From assembly GCA_030700315.1 (NCBI GenBank), contig JAUYJO010000077.1, positions 1 to 56,260 on the forward strand: a stretch of DNA of 56,260 nt. The letters run 5' to 3'. Position numbers and translations under genes: made by a program. Source of the stretch: Gallionella sp. (GTDB lineage: Bacteria > Pseudomonadota > Gammaproteobacteria > Burkholderiales > Gallionellaceae). Of the stretch, positions 26,928-36,300 are shown piece after piece. The notes under the pieces were generated by a model. That model saw only the letters and a program-made list of their open reading frames with translations. It was not told the DNA's origin and ran no database searches. Position 1 is the stretch's first letter, and every line of letters starts with the position of its first letter.

Positions 26928-28463
26928 CTACAGCCGCTTTAAAATATCATGGACTATTGCAGCAACCTGCATGGACAACAGCGGCGGCACAGCATTACCA
27001 ACCTGATGATACTGCGATGTCCTGCCACCTTCGAATTTGTAGCTATCCGGGAATGTTTGCAGCCTTGCCGCCTCTCTGACAGTCAGGCTGCGACATTGGG
27101 ACGGATCATAATGAATGAAATAATGCCCATCCTTAGAAATATGGGAAGTGATTGTAGTGGAAGGTCGCCCCCTGACCTGCACCCTGAAACGATCTGAAAA
27201 GTGACTATTCTGCACACCCTCCTGCACATTCTGGTGTGCGGGAAGAAGCGTCTTCGGAAAATCACTCAGATGAATGGATTTCCCGTTAGCTGCCGCGTAG
27301 GCAGATACAAACAGGTAGCGATGCAGATCACTCCTCATGTGACCCCGACCTGCATGGTTGGTCACCACCCCATCGCAGCCATGCCGATACCAAGCCGGAA
27401 ATATTTTTGGGCTGCCGGTATAAGTCATAGATTCTGCTCCCGCCTTTAGCTCACGCTTCTGTATCGTCACCAAGGCTGTGTCAATCTTTTCGATTGTTTG
27501 AGCCAGGCTACCGCCTCGCCCTTTGCGATACCAGGCTTTTGAGGTTATCGAGTCAAGAATCTCACGCCAGAGTTCAAGTGTGTCAGGCTCTTTGGAGACA
27601 GCGCTGCGTATCTTCGGTAGATCACCGATTGCTTGGGCAACAGTGGTCGCTTCCGATTCCTGGAGCGTTTTTGGTGTGATATGAATATCCTCCCGAATAC
27701 CCAGAATAAGCATGCGGTGCCGTGCCTGCGGGATGCCATATTTTTCGGCTTTCACCAGAAAGTCCTCCGGCTCACATTTTTCAGGGGGTTTGTTGTCCAC
27801 CAGCGAAAACAGCCTATAGCCGAGGCCAGAACTCCGTCCTTTGACTGTTACGCCAGGCTTCCGCAGATCGCTTAAGATACTCTGGATAATTTTTTTGCCG
27901 GAATGCTGAGCGGAAAGTATTCCCTTCACATTCTCCATCACGAACACCGGTGGACGGTGATCCGCGATGATTCGCAGATACTCTTTGTAAAGAAAATGGC
28001 GCTCGTCGGCCTCAAAATCAGGATTGGTACTCCGCATGCGCGCACGGCCGACAAGTGAATAAGCCTGGCAGGGTGGCCCACCGACCAGCACCCATTTTTC
28101 GCAGCCATTCAATCTCTGGCTGATGAGGCTTTTCACCTCATGCGCTGGGGTCTTGCCGAGTTCGATGCACTGCGCCTCTTCAGCCGCAGCCTTAGCTTGC
28201 TGAGGATAAAAATCAAATAACTCCGCCTTGGTAATCTCCCCCTTGGCATAAGACCAGTATTCCGGCGGGATTTTTTCGGGATCAAACTGGCGGTAGAAAC
28301 TACGCAGCAGCAATGTGCTGTGCGCGGTCGGGTCTTTTTCAATCGAAAGAGCGAGCTTGAATGAAGGCTTTTCTGCATCATGACCAAAGGCAGCAAAACC
28401 CTCACCCAGTCCTCCCGGACCGGCGAAAACATCGATTACTTTATAGGGTTCTTTGCCAGCCAT
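26928..28463 (-). CDS. dcm: DNA (cytosine-5-)-methyltransferase
   Basis: C5-cytosine methyltransferase of 511 residues. Motif I is DVFAGPGGLGEGF, the catalytic Cys is in GGPPCQAYS near residue 130, motif VI is MENVKG near 177, and motifs IX-X are QVRGRPSTTITSHISKDGH with REAARLQTFPD and VGNAVPP. It is larger than Dcm because of a longer target region. The recognition sequence is unknown. It probably marks self DNA for the facing MORC/Z1/nuclease operon, which is an inference from position. Divergent from the HTH gene at 28695. Confidence 0.93.
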   Translation of the reverse strand: MAGKEPYKVIDVFAGPGGLGEGFAAFGHDAEKPSFKLALSIEKDPTAHSTLLLRSFYRQFDPEKIPPEYWSYAKGEITKAELFDFYPQQAKAAAEEAQCIELGKTPAHEVKSLISQRLNGCEKWVLVGGPPCQAYSLVGRARMRSTNPDFEADERHFLYKEYLRIIADHRPPVFVMENVKGILSAQHSGKKIIQSILSDLRKPGVTVKGRSSGLGYRLFSLVDNKPPEKCEPEDFLVKAEKYGIPQARHRMLILGIREDIHITPKTLQESEATTVAQAIGDLPKIRSAVSKEPDTLELWREILDSITSKAWYRKGRGGSLAQTIEKIDTALVTIQKRELKAGAESMTYTGSPKIFPAWYRHGCDGVVTNHAGRGHMRSDLHRYLFVSAYAAANGKSIHLSDFPKTLLPAHQNVQEGVQNSHFSDRFRVQVRGRPSTTITSHISKDGHYFIHYDPSQCRSLTVREAARLQTFPDSYKFEGGRTSQYHQVGNAVPPLLSMQVAAIVHDILKRL

Positions 28464-28630
28464 TGTTGTGTTTGAATAGGCAACTGAAAGGCATTAGTTG
28501 TATCGGATAAAATTTGGCATGGTCGCGGATTTTACCTCGTTTGTGTGGATGTCGTACTCTGGGATGCACACGCGCACCACGCCAGTTCGGATTTTCAGTC
28601 CCGGCTAATGCTGTTCCACAGTATTTTTAA

Positions 28631-28659
28631 TTGCCGTGTAACTACTCAGTGAGTACAAT
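28631..28659 (+). promoter_or_regulatory. Promoter of the small HTH gene with overlapping operator
   Basis: TTGCCG (28631-28636) and TACAAT (28654-28659) are separated by 17 bases, a good sigma-70 promoter. A perfect palindrome TACTCAGTGAGTA (28643-28655) lies over the spacer and -10 box, and a related imperfect copy TACTCGCTGTGTA starts 16 bases later at 28659. Two operators at that spacing suit autorepression by the HTH protein encoded just downstream. Confidence 0.6.
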
Positions 28660-28694
28660 ACTCGCTGTGTACATATATTGGAATTTGAACAAAA

Positions 28695-28886
28695 ATGGCC
28701 AAGCAAGCCCAGCAGGATTTTTTGCGTGATGCAATGCGGCAACTGAACATGACTCGGCAGAATTTCGCTGACCGTATCGGAGCAAGCAAACGCGCACTCG
28801 ATAACTGGCTGCTCCCCACTGACTCCAAAGGGTTTCGTCCGATGCCAGAAACGGTATGGACATTGATCCGTGAAATTCTTCGATGA
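28695..28886 (+). CDS. Small HTH protein
   Basis: Sixty-three residues with a helix-turn-helix resembling XRE or CopG-adjacent regulators: RQNFADRIGASKRALDNWLLP is the likely HTH at residues 21-41. Upstream lie a sigma-70-type promoter and two operator-like palindromes, consistent with autoregulation. It is followed by two small genes on the same strand and is divergent from the cytosine methyltransferase gene, so it may control both sides; only the position supports this. Confidence 0.6.
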   Translation: MAKQAQQDFLRDAMRQLNMTRQNFADRIGASKRALDNWLLPTDSKGFRPMPETVWTLIREILR

Positions 28887-28956
28887 AGAGCTGGATAAAT
28901 TACAGATGGGTAGTAATGCTGGAACTACTTCCCGCAACACACAAAGGAGCAATGAA

Positions 28957-29280
28957 ATGACTGCGACCGTACCGACATTGGATGAGTCCATCGAAGCTAT
29001 GAAGAAGGAAATTATTGAGGACGTTAAAAGCGGACGTGTGCCTGCGGATTGCCCCTCGTTTTCCGCTCTTCACGATTACGTGGACGCAAACTGCTATGGT
29101 GGCTTCTGTGAGGATGATGTGATGCAAGCCTTATTGGAGCACTACGGCGGACGTGATGAAAACGAAGGAATGCCGGACGAGCTGATGGATTACTTCAACG
29201 AAGCACAGAACTCGATAGATCGATGGATTAAAGAAGGCGGCATCAAGCAGGTAGCCAGCCCAACACCCTGGAGGGGATGA
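28957..29280 (+). CDS. Small protein of unknown function
   Basis: About 107 residues, acidic, no recognised family. MTATVPTLDESIEAMKKEIIEDVKSGRVP starts it. A later part has HDYVDANCYGGFCEDDV. AAAGGAG eight bases upstream of 28957 supports this start, although the frame is open from an ATG at 28870. It is likely a plasmid- or element-borne accessory protein because of similar small genes around HTH regulators, which is inference. Its stop overlaps the next gene. Confidence 0.55.
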   Translation: MTATVPTLDESIEAMKKEIIEDVKSGRVPADCPSFSALHDYVDANCYGGFCEDDVMQALLEHYGGRDENEGMPDELMDYFNEAQNSIDRWIKEGGIKQVASPTPWRG

Positions 29281-29645
29281 TGGGTGACGCTGTGTCAGTA
29301 TCATCAATGAGCAATGTGGCTGTTGGCAAAGCGTTCAACGCCATAGCCAAGGGTCTGGATCGCGATGACGTCGGCGAAATCCTATTCAACTGGAATGAAT
29401 CTCATCTCAACGAGGATGGCGATAAGATCATCAACTATCCTGGGCGGGATGGGCGATACTCACGCGGCAAAGAGGGAGGGAAAGTCATAATCGGCAAGCG
29501 TGAGTTTCTGACGTGGTTGTTAAGCGATGCCCCCTTCGACGAAAAAGTATACGGTGCGAATATCGGGGGCGATCCAGAATGGACGTCTCTGATCAGGCGC
29601 GCACGAGAAGCGGCATTTGCGGCTTCCGGCGACCCGCCATTCTGA
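29277..29645 (+). CDS. Small protein of unknown function
   Basis: Up to 122 residues. The first codons overlap the stop of the upstream gene by four bases (ATGA), so translation is coupled. No family recognised; the motif YPGRDGRYSRGKEGGKV is polar and glycine-rich. A clear hairpin terminator follows 22 bases after its stop, closing the three-gene unit that starts with the HTH protein. Confidence 0.55.
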   Translation: MMGDAVSVSSMSNVAVGKAFNAIAKGLDRDDVGEILFNWNESHLNEDGDKIINYPGRDGRYSRGKEGGKVIIGKREFLTWLLSDAPFDEKVYGANIGGDPEWTSLIRRAREAAFAASGDPPF

Positions 29646-29666
29646 TCATTGGTAGCACCCAATGAC

Positions 29667-29699
29667 AAACGGCATCAGAAAATTAACTGATGCCGTTTT
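29667..29699 (+). terminator. Rho-independent terminator of the HTH unit
   Basis: Twelve-base stem AAACGGCATCAG (29667-29678) with CTGATGCCGTTT (29687-29698), loop of eight bases, followed by T. The palindrome extends into a T-rich tail. It lies after the last gene of the small HTH unit. Confidence 0.8.
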
Positions 29700-29902
29700 G
29701 CTTGAAATGCTTTGCCGTAACAACCATCGCCGAACGTGAACGTCAGGCCATCAAATTAGTTACCACACTCAAGTGAGGCACAGTTGACGCTGCAAGGATA
29801 GGAATTTCAAACGAACAAGTAAGTATTCAAACCGCTGCACTCTGGTCAACCCAACTGTCTTTGAATGCCTGGGCTTTCTGGAAACGCGAATGTCTCCTAT
29901 GT

Positions 29903-29930
29903 GTCGTTATGCAAAGCTTTGCATAACGAC
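29903..29930. repeat. Perfect 28-bp palindrome at the edge of a recombinase element
   Basis: GTCGTTATGCAAAG followed by its exact reverse complement. It directly abuts the left inverted repeat of the tyrosine-recombinase element (29932) and resembles a recombination crossover site. Confidence 0.75.
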
Positions 29931-29931
29931 C

Positions 29932-30485
29932 CCTATGTATAGATCTCAACTAGGCGTAGATCGTACTGGCCAGATTATTTTGATGCAGGCGCAGCGCGGT
30001 CTTTGGCGAGATCGGTCAGCGTATATCTAGACATAGTTTCCGCAGTAGAGTGCAGTGATGGTCCCACTTCTAAGGAGATCATCATGGGAAACACACAATC
30101 CCCTCAACACACCTGCATCGACTGGCTCGCCAAGGGGCCCCTCGCGCCTCACGTTGATGCGTACAAGCAGTACCTGACGGACTGCGGCTATGCACTTGCT
30201 ACAGTCGGGCGTGCCATTCAACATCATCGCGCTGTGGCTCGGACACGAGAGCACGAATACTACCCATCGATACGTCGAAGCCGACTTGGTAATGAAGGAA
30301 AAGGCACTCGCCAGACTGGAAGCACCCGACACCAAGTTGCGACAATACCGTGCGCCAGACTTGCTCATGAAGTTTCTTCAGACGCTGTAACTATGCAAAG
30401 AATGCGCCGGCACCTGATGAGTGGTGCAGCAGGCCCGGCTCGTTCTTCTCGACACAACTACGCATAGTTGAGATCTATGCATAGG
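29932..30485. mobile_element. Deleted tyrosine-recombinase element with 28-bp inverted repeats
   Basis: Left end 29932-29959 and right end 30458-30485 are inverted repeats matching at 26 of 28 positions (right end CTACGCATAGTTGAGATC, left end reads CTACGCCTAGTTGAGATC when reversed). Inside lies a recombinase pseudogene made from an N-terminal piece joined out of frame to a C-terminal piece. The design recalls recombinase-in-trio type elements reduced to a short remnant; that family assignment is inference. The stretch 29700-29902 before it carries nothing else I can support. Confidence 0.6.
30084..30390 (+). pseudogene. Tyrosine recombinase pseudogene (internal deletion)
   Basis: ATG at 30084 with AAGGAG upstream begins an N-terminal recombinase segment (CIDWLAKGPLAPHVDAYKQYL). 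At about 30200 the frame shifts and continues as the C-terminal part of a phage-type integrase: HLLQSGVPFNIIALWLGHES, then TTHRYVEAD with the nucleophile Tyr. The middle with the first catalytic Arg is missing. No active enzyme is expected. Confidence 0.7.
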
Positions 30486-30687
30486 TGATCGTAAGCAGAC
30501 GTAGAGTCGACCGCAAAAATTCAGCATGAATGAATCTGATCTGAACGATCCGACGGACCCGTGACGCTGAAAAAAAATCACATCGCTGGTGGGCAAGTGA
30601 TAAATCCGATGACACCTCATGATTAAAAAAAAACCCATCAAATTGTAGTGTTAAGCAATCGCACAAAATGAGAGTTTGATTGAGCCG

Positions 30688-30716
30688 TTTTTTTGCAGGA
30701 CACTGCGAAAAATTTT
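30688..30716 (-). terminator. Possible terminator after drmC
   Basis: GCAG (30695-30698) and CTGC (30703-30706) form a short stem with T-rich and A-rich flanks, at the 3' end of the DISARM operon, two bases beyond the drmC stop. A short stem makes this weak. The rest of 30486-30687 holds A-runs and no gene I can support. Confidence 0.4.
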
Positions 30717-30717
30717 G

Positions 30718-31479
30718 CTAAACCACCGAGACGATCTTAGTATTGACCAAGGATCGGAGATGTTCTCCAAGCAATTGAGGGATTTTCCCTCTCGTCATAA
30801 GCACTCCTGCTTCCATGTTTTTTTCCATAGCAAAGCCGGTCAAATTTGCACTGGTGATAAAACAGATAGATTCGTCTGCGACAGCGACCTTTGCATGCAC
30901 CTTGCCGTCTAAAAACGGCTCACCCTTATCCTGCCAGGCATAAATTTTGGCAAGTGGAACCAAGTTTTTCATCTTTCCAATCACATCAATGTTGATACTA
31001 CCACCGTGCCCCTGTGATGATTCAAGGAGCATAGATATAAGCACCCCGCGATCGCTGGCTGCATTGAGCGCTTTGACTATGCCGGATACGTCGTAGGCAA
31101 CAAAACTCGTGATGAACAAGGTTGATTTGGCCGCATTGATCACTTGCAATAGCGCCTGCTCCGTTCGTCTGGCGGAAACGACAGGCGTGGTTGGCCCTGT
31201 CCAGACAAGTTCGGTGGACTGTTCGGTTGCAGCCTTTGTATACACATAGCTGGCAGCGAGCAGCATAGATGCAAGCTCATCTGGACTGACGGCATGTGAC
31301 TGCCAAGCCTCGACCAACTGATCAATGACACCTGACGCAATCGGTGTTCCGACTACCCCCCTGAGTGCTGAGAGGGCTTTGCTCGCATCGGTCCCTCGAA
31401 TGCGTGAAGCGATGGCGTCAACTTTACCCGGGGAAACGAGAAAAACAACGGCTGAGATAGCTTCTAACAACTTCTGCAT
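30718..31479 (-). CDS. drmC: DISARM protein DrmC, phospholipase D-like
   Basis: About 253 residues with one phospholipase D-type HxK motif (VHAKVAVADESICFITSANLTG) near the C-terminus and a Glu shortly after (NMEAGV). DrmC is the PLD-family member of DISARM and in the studied system was dispensable for defence. The start at 31479 lies one base after the drmB stop. This is the final gene of the operon. The single HKD motif implies a dimeric active site, as in other small PLD proteins. Confidence 0.85.
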   Translation of the reverse strand: MQKLLEAISAVVFLVSPGKVDAIASRIRGTDASKALSALRGVVGTPIASGVIDQLVEAWQSHAVSPDELASMLLAASYVYTKAATEQSTELVWTGPTTPVVSARRTEQALLQVINAAKSTLFITSFVAYDVSGIVKALNAASDRGVLISMLLESSQGHGGSINIDVIGKMKNLVPLAKIYAWQDKGEPFLDGKVHAKVAVADESICFITSANLTGFAMEKNMEAGVLMTRGKIPQLLGEHLRSLVNTKIVSVV

Positions 31480-31480
31480 A

Positions 31481-33346
31481 TCAAAAACCTTTGAAGAACG
31501 CAGCATCAGCGCATTCGAGTGTTGGCACCAACAATGATCGATCCAAATAGCGGTTACCCCGCTCACATGAGGTTTCTGCCACCAAACTGCATGCATGACA
31601 TGCCGCGCCATGCAGGGATCGGTCTTTCTCCGGGTTATGCTCAGAGCAGAGAGGATCTGATGAACAAATTTTCGAACGGCTCAGTGCTTGTTCCAACAAA
31701 CGTCCAAGATTCTCCGGCTTGCCAAGATCGACGAGACCACCGAGAGTCCCATCTGAATCGGCAGCTGCGGTGTAGATCAGGATACCCGCCTGAGCTCGTT
31801 CGCCGGAGGTGTCCGCATAAATTCGCTCACGAATACTTGCCGCGTTGTAACCGCACTCCAACGCCAGCTCTCGAATCAATAGATGAGAGAGTGTATGGAG
31901 CATGGCATAGCGAATGCCAGGATAGCCCTCGTTGGGATCAAGATGGCGTGAATTGCGCCACCCTTTATGACCACCGCGCAGCATCTGGCCAACTTTCTTG
32001 ACTGCGGCCAACTCCTCCCACGCAACAAGTGCCGGCTCGTTGAATTGGATGAAGATGCCTTCACCATGAACTTGGTTGGCTGGAACCCAATCCAACTTGC
32101 CACGCGACAGGCTGGCCATCTGTGGCCGTTCATCAGGATCGCCAGACTCTTCGGGGGCTTCCACCCGTGTAAAGCCCAGCAGGGCATTTACCTCACGCAA
32201 CCGCTCGAGAAGGAGAACTCGGCTGACGTGTGCCGAAAGACCCGGCGGAGTTCCAACCTTCTTGCTCATAAAATGCGGGTAATCGGTCGGCGGGTTGGCT
32301 TCCGTCAACACATCCCATTCGGGTGCTTTGATGTCGGCATCCCCAACGACTTCCGGCTCTCCACCCGTGCGATGCCCTGCGATGGCAGACAAGATAGATG
32401 CGGAAGTGTACTTGTCGATTCCAGGTAAAGCACCAGTCTTCTTAAGCGTCTTCACTGCCACCGAGACATCGGCTTCGGATTCAAGCTCCTCAAAAAAATC
32501 CCATCCATCATGAATCAACTGACTGAGCGGATCTTTTGTCTGCGGAATCGCAAGCGCTGAAAGCGTGATCGGAAACCAGCTATTCGTGGCACCCAAAAGG
32601 ACAGCACGCGCATCTTCATCGCATTCAGTATCAAAATGATCCAAGTGTGGATGTCGCCCTCGACACGCCGGCAAGTTTTCCTTACCCGCCTTGCCGAATG
32701 CGTGAGCCATGCTCCTCGACGCAGGACAGGCATCGCACTTCACCCACAGATTCTCCGTCTGCAAAGAAGCTCCACTTTCGAAAAACCGCAGTGATCCCTT
32801 GCATGAGCTATTTCCTCCATGGACAAAATAGTGCCAAGGAAAATCATCCAGATGGCCGTTGCGACAGGCCAATAGGAAACGAGCGGGAACAGCATCGGCA
32901 TCCTTGGCGGGCTGATCACCTTTCGAACCGCAACACCCCTTGTGAACGAAGCGTGTCCTTTCTGGCCTGTATCGGTTTTCCTTGATTACAAACAGCCCAT
33001 TATCGAATGGAGACAGCAGACCGCACTTCACGCAGCGCATCCAGCGCGGAAACGGCCTGACCGGAACGCCGATATTAGCCTCAGCCGACCAGATATCTAC
33101 CAAATCACTCTTCTGGAATGGCGGCATCCGCAAATTTTCCACTTGCGGCCCGAGCACCTTCCTGACCGCAGCGAGTAACCGAGCCTCCTGGATCGGCTGA
33201 CAGCGATCTTTCTCCCATCGATCGATTCCCTGTGTGACGACCGACAGGCTCGGGAGGTCGATCAATGCGCCCGGGCCATAAGTCCAAAGCAACTGACTGG
33301 GCCTTACTTCCCCAACGGGCGTCTTATTGTTTGTAGTCGTAGTCAT
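31481..33346 (-). CDS. drmB: DISARM protein DrmB (DUF1998)
   Basis: About 621 residues. N-terminal half carries GEVRPSQLLWTYGPGALIDLPSLSV, the usual start of DrmB, and a zinc-ligand pair CVKCGLL. C-terminal DUF1998 has YAMLHTLSHLLIRELALECGY and a cluster of cysteines (CSSDPLC, ACHACSL, SCERGN) likely to bind zinc. DrmB pairs with the DrmA helicase to form the core of DISARM. The ATG at 33346 lies two bases after the drmA stop; earlier codons in frame would overlap drmA. Confidence 0.88.
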   Translation of the reverse strand: MTTTTNNKTPVGEVRPSQLLWTYGPGALIDLPSLSVVTQGIDRWEKDRCQPIQEARLLAAVRKVLGPQVENLRMPPFQKSDLVDIWSAEANIGVPVRPFPRWMRCVKCGLLSPFDNGLFVIKENRYRPERTRFVHKGCCGSKGDQPAKDADAVPARFLLACRNGHLDDFPWHYFVHGGNSSCKGSLRFFESGASLQTENLWVKCDACPASRSMAHAFGKAGKENLPACRGRHPHLDHFDTECDEDARAVLLGATNSWFPITLSALAIPQTKDPLSQLIHDGWDFFEELESEADVSVAVKTLKKTGALPGIDKYTSASILSAIAGHRTGGEPEVVGDADIKAPEWDVLTEANPPTDYPHFMSKKVGTPPGLSAHVSRVLLLERLREVNALLGFTRVEAPEESGDPDERPQMASLSRGKLDWVPANQVHGEGIFIQFNEPALVAWEELAAVKKVGQMLRGGHKGWRNSRHLDPNEGYPGIRYAMLHTLSHLLIRELALECGYNAASIRERIYADTSGERAQAGILIYTAAADSDGTLGGLVDLGKPENLGRLLEQALSRSKICSSDPLCSEHNPEKDRSLHGAACHACSLVAETSCERGNRYLDRSLLVPTLECADAAFFKGF

Positions 33347-33348
33347 AC

Positions 33349-36300
33349 TCAATCCTCGTCCTTGGCTGCCGGACGCGGCTTCCACTCGTGATCATCCGTA
33401 ATGTGACTCGTATTCATGATCAGGCGAACGCCCGGCTCAACCTCCCGCATCGACATCGGCACAGTCCAGTTATCCCACGCCTGTATCCCTGGAGATTTGA
33501 TCAAGGCAACGGTTTTGTCTTTCTGCGGGCCACGCTTCTCATAAGCCAAGATGCGCCCGCCTTTATTGACTTCCTTGGCCCACTCATCGGCGCGCTCCTT
33601 CAACTCCTGCTCTGCAAGCACCTTGGTACTCGCCAGATCACTTACGCCCCAGGCACGCTTGACGATAATGTCGATAGCCTTAACAATTTCAGGTTGGTCC
33701 GATTTATTTAACTTGCCAGCACCCTCGTTCAAACTGAAGTCATCGTTACCAAGGCGCATCAGACTGAGCAATGATCCAGTCAGCCCTCGATCCATCGCTC
33801 TGGGAGAAAATGGTGTTACCGATTGCGCTTCGACGTGCTTATAAAACGTAGCGTGGTAATGCTCGAATGTTTCGTAATGAGACAGATCACGGGGACGCGC
33901 CCAAGTAAGCACAGTGCAGACCAAACCAGGGAAGGAACGGCCAACACGACTGGTGGCTTGAATGTATTCTGCCGTTCCTTTGGGTTGTCCGTTGACAGCC
34001 ATCAATCCGAGTCGATTGATATCAACGCCGACCGACAGCATATTAGTGGCCAGCACCACGTCGATTGCCCGTGTATCGCCCTCTTGCCAGCGAGTCACAT
34101 ACTTGCCAGTAGTGGCATTAAATTCAGACTTGAATTTAATCTCCAACTGATCAAGGTACTTCGGAATATCCTGACTGGATACGCGCGAAGTCAACTCGCG
34201 GATATTGCTCACACTGCGTTGAGCCAAAGCTGGACGTTCCACCATACTCATCTTCACCCGGTAGGAACGCGTTTGCACGTCGTCCTCTGCCAGACGCTTC
34301 ATGCCGCCGAGTTCACGCAGCGAATTGAAATATCCGACCATGGTCATGTAGGGATCTGCGGGCGCGCCGAAGCGGTCGAATAGTGCCTGTGAAGCAGTCA
34401 AGAATGCCGTATAGACCCTGATCAACATCGCTGGACGTGAACTACCGGGTGAACACACGCCGAGATAACGACGACCAAACTTGTCCTCGATTGGCCGCTG
34501 AACCGAGAAAAAATTGTCCTCCACGTCCAGTCCATGCGGCGGAAACACCGAGACACGCCGCATAAAAACGTTATTCACTTGTTCTCTGGCTTTACGCACC
34601 GTAGCGGTGGACGCGATGATCTTGGGCTTGACGATTTTATTCCCAAGTTTCCAGCTACAAAGTTCATCTACAGCCGTTTCGTACAAACCGATCATGGTAC
34701 CCAGCGGCCCGCTGATGAGATGAAACTCATCCTGAATGATCAAATCTGGAGGACGAATGGGGCTGACAACCTTCATCTTGGTAGCAGCGAGTCCCTTGCC
34801 AGCGGGGTGATTACCATTGCAGTCCGAGCCTTGCCAAAGCAAGCCGTGCCGCTCACACTCATGATCCACTTTACCGAAGAGAGTACGAACCTGTCCACGC
34901 CAAGCCATCATGGCAAATTTATCCACCGTAGCGATCATCATCGTGGGTGGACGATGATAGATTTCCTCATCCACGACCAACACAGGAATGCCCGGATGTG
35001 GCAGCTTACTGGATTTCCCTTTTGAAAATTCACAGCGGCTCTTTTTGTCACCGCAATACACAAGTGTGCGACCGGCATTCTTGTCGACCTCGATATTTTG
35101 CCCGGGAACGATCTCCGAGCCGCACCACGGGCAACTAGTCAATTGAGCGGGTGATGCAGCCCCAGCGTTATATTTACCGGGGTTGCGGATATCCTCAATG
35201 GCTCGGTGACTATCCTCGGTCGTACCGGGTGTCACGCGATTACCCACCCATAAACCAATAGTGAATGGTTCAGTGCCGAGAGACTTGTCTCCCTTCGCCA
35301 AAGCAGCTCGCCGCAGCACTTCCATCGCACAAAGCAACGCAGTGGCACGCTGGAACTGTTGCAGCGTCAGCAAACGCAGTGTGTAGCGCATGACCACGGC
35401 CAACCCACGGGAACTATCGTACCCGCCCAGATTGCCTTGCATGCGCCGGATCGCCATGGTGAATGCAGCTACGCCCAGATAGGCTTCAGTCTTACCGCCA
35501 CCGGTCGGAAACCACAACAGATCAGCGTAGGCTTCAACGGGTTTGACCCGATCGGGATGATTCGGATTGGCCAGAGAAGGAATGGACAGCAATAAAAACG
35601 CAAGCTGGAACGGGTGCCAACTACGGTTCTTCACCACATCGAAACTATCGACGGTGACGTCCTCGCCTCTGCGCATGGCGAGTGAAAATAGACTGCGTAC
35701 ACGCTGGGTAGCCATTGCCTGATTGGCAAACCGGAAGGCGGCAAGGGCTTTTTCATCACTTTGAAGCGTGTCGATACCTTGTTGCAGTCGCCCGCAGATA
35801 TCCTGGCACCGATCCATCGCCTGTTGGGACTGGTCGTCGTAGCCAACCACATCGTGACCAACCCGTGCACGCTGTTCATTGATCCATTCGGCGTAATCCT
35901 TGGTCAACACGCTCAACGCCTCGACCAGAGCATTGCACTCCAAAGTCGAAAGTAAATGCATGTCGAGCAAACCAGTGCTGACCATCTCCTTCATCGCGGG
36001 GCGATCAGTGGGAACAAGCCCTGGTGTCTCAGTAGCCTGAACCTCGTAGTGCGGCATGACCACCGTACGTACCTCAGTAGCGAGGCTCACATCCTCCGAT
36101 GTCTCGGCATGTACGGCAACGCCATGCCCTACCGCAAACTCGACCCGATTGCGGTAGATCATCTCCAACGCCTCGCGCTCCAAATCCTTACCGTCCGACG
36201 CCAACACTGGCCTGCGTCTAAATATAGCGCGTCGATTCGCATCTTTTTCCGAACGAATGATCAGCTCCGGTTGAAACACCCAGCCTGTATCGCGGTTGGT

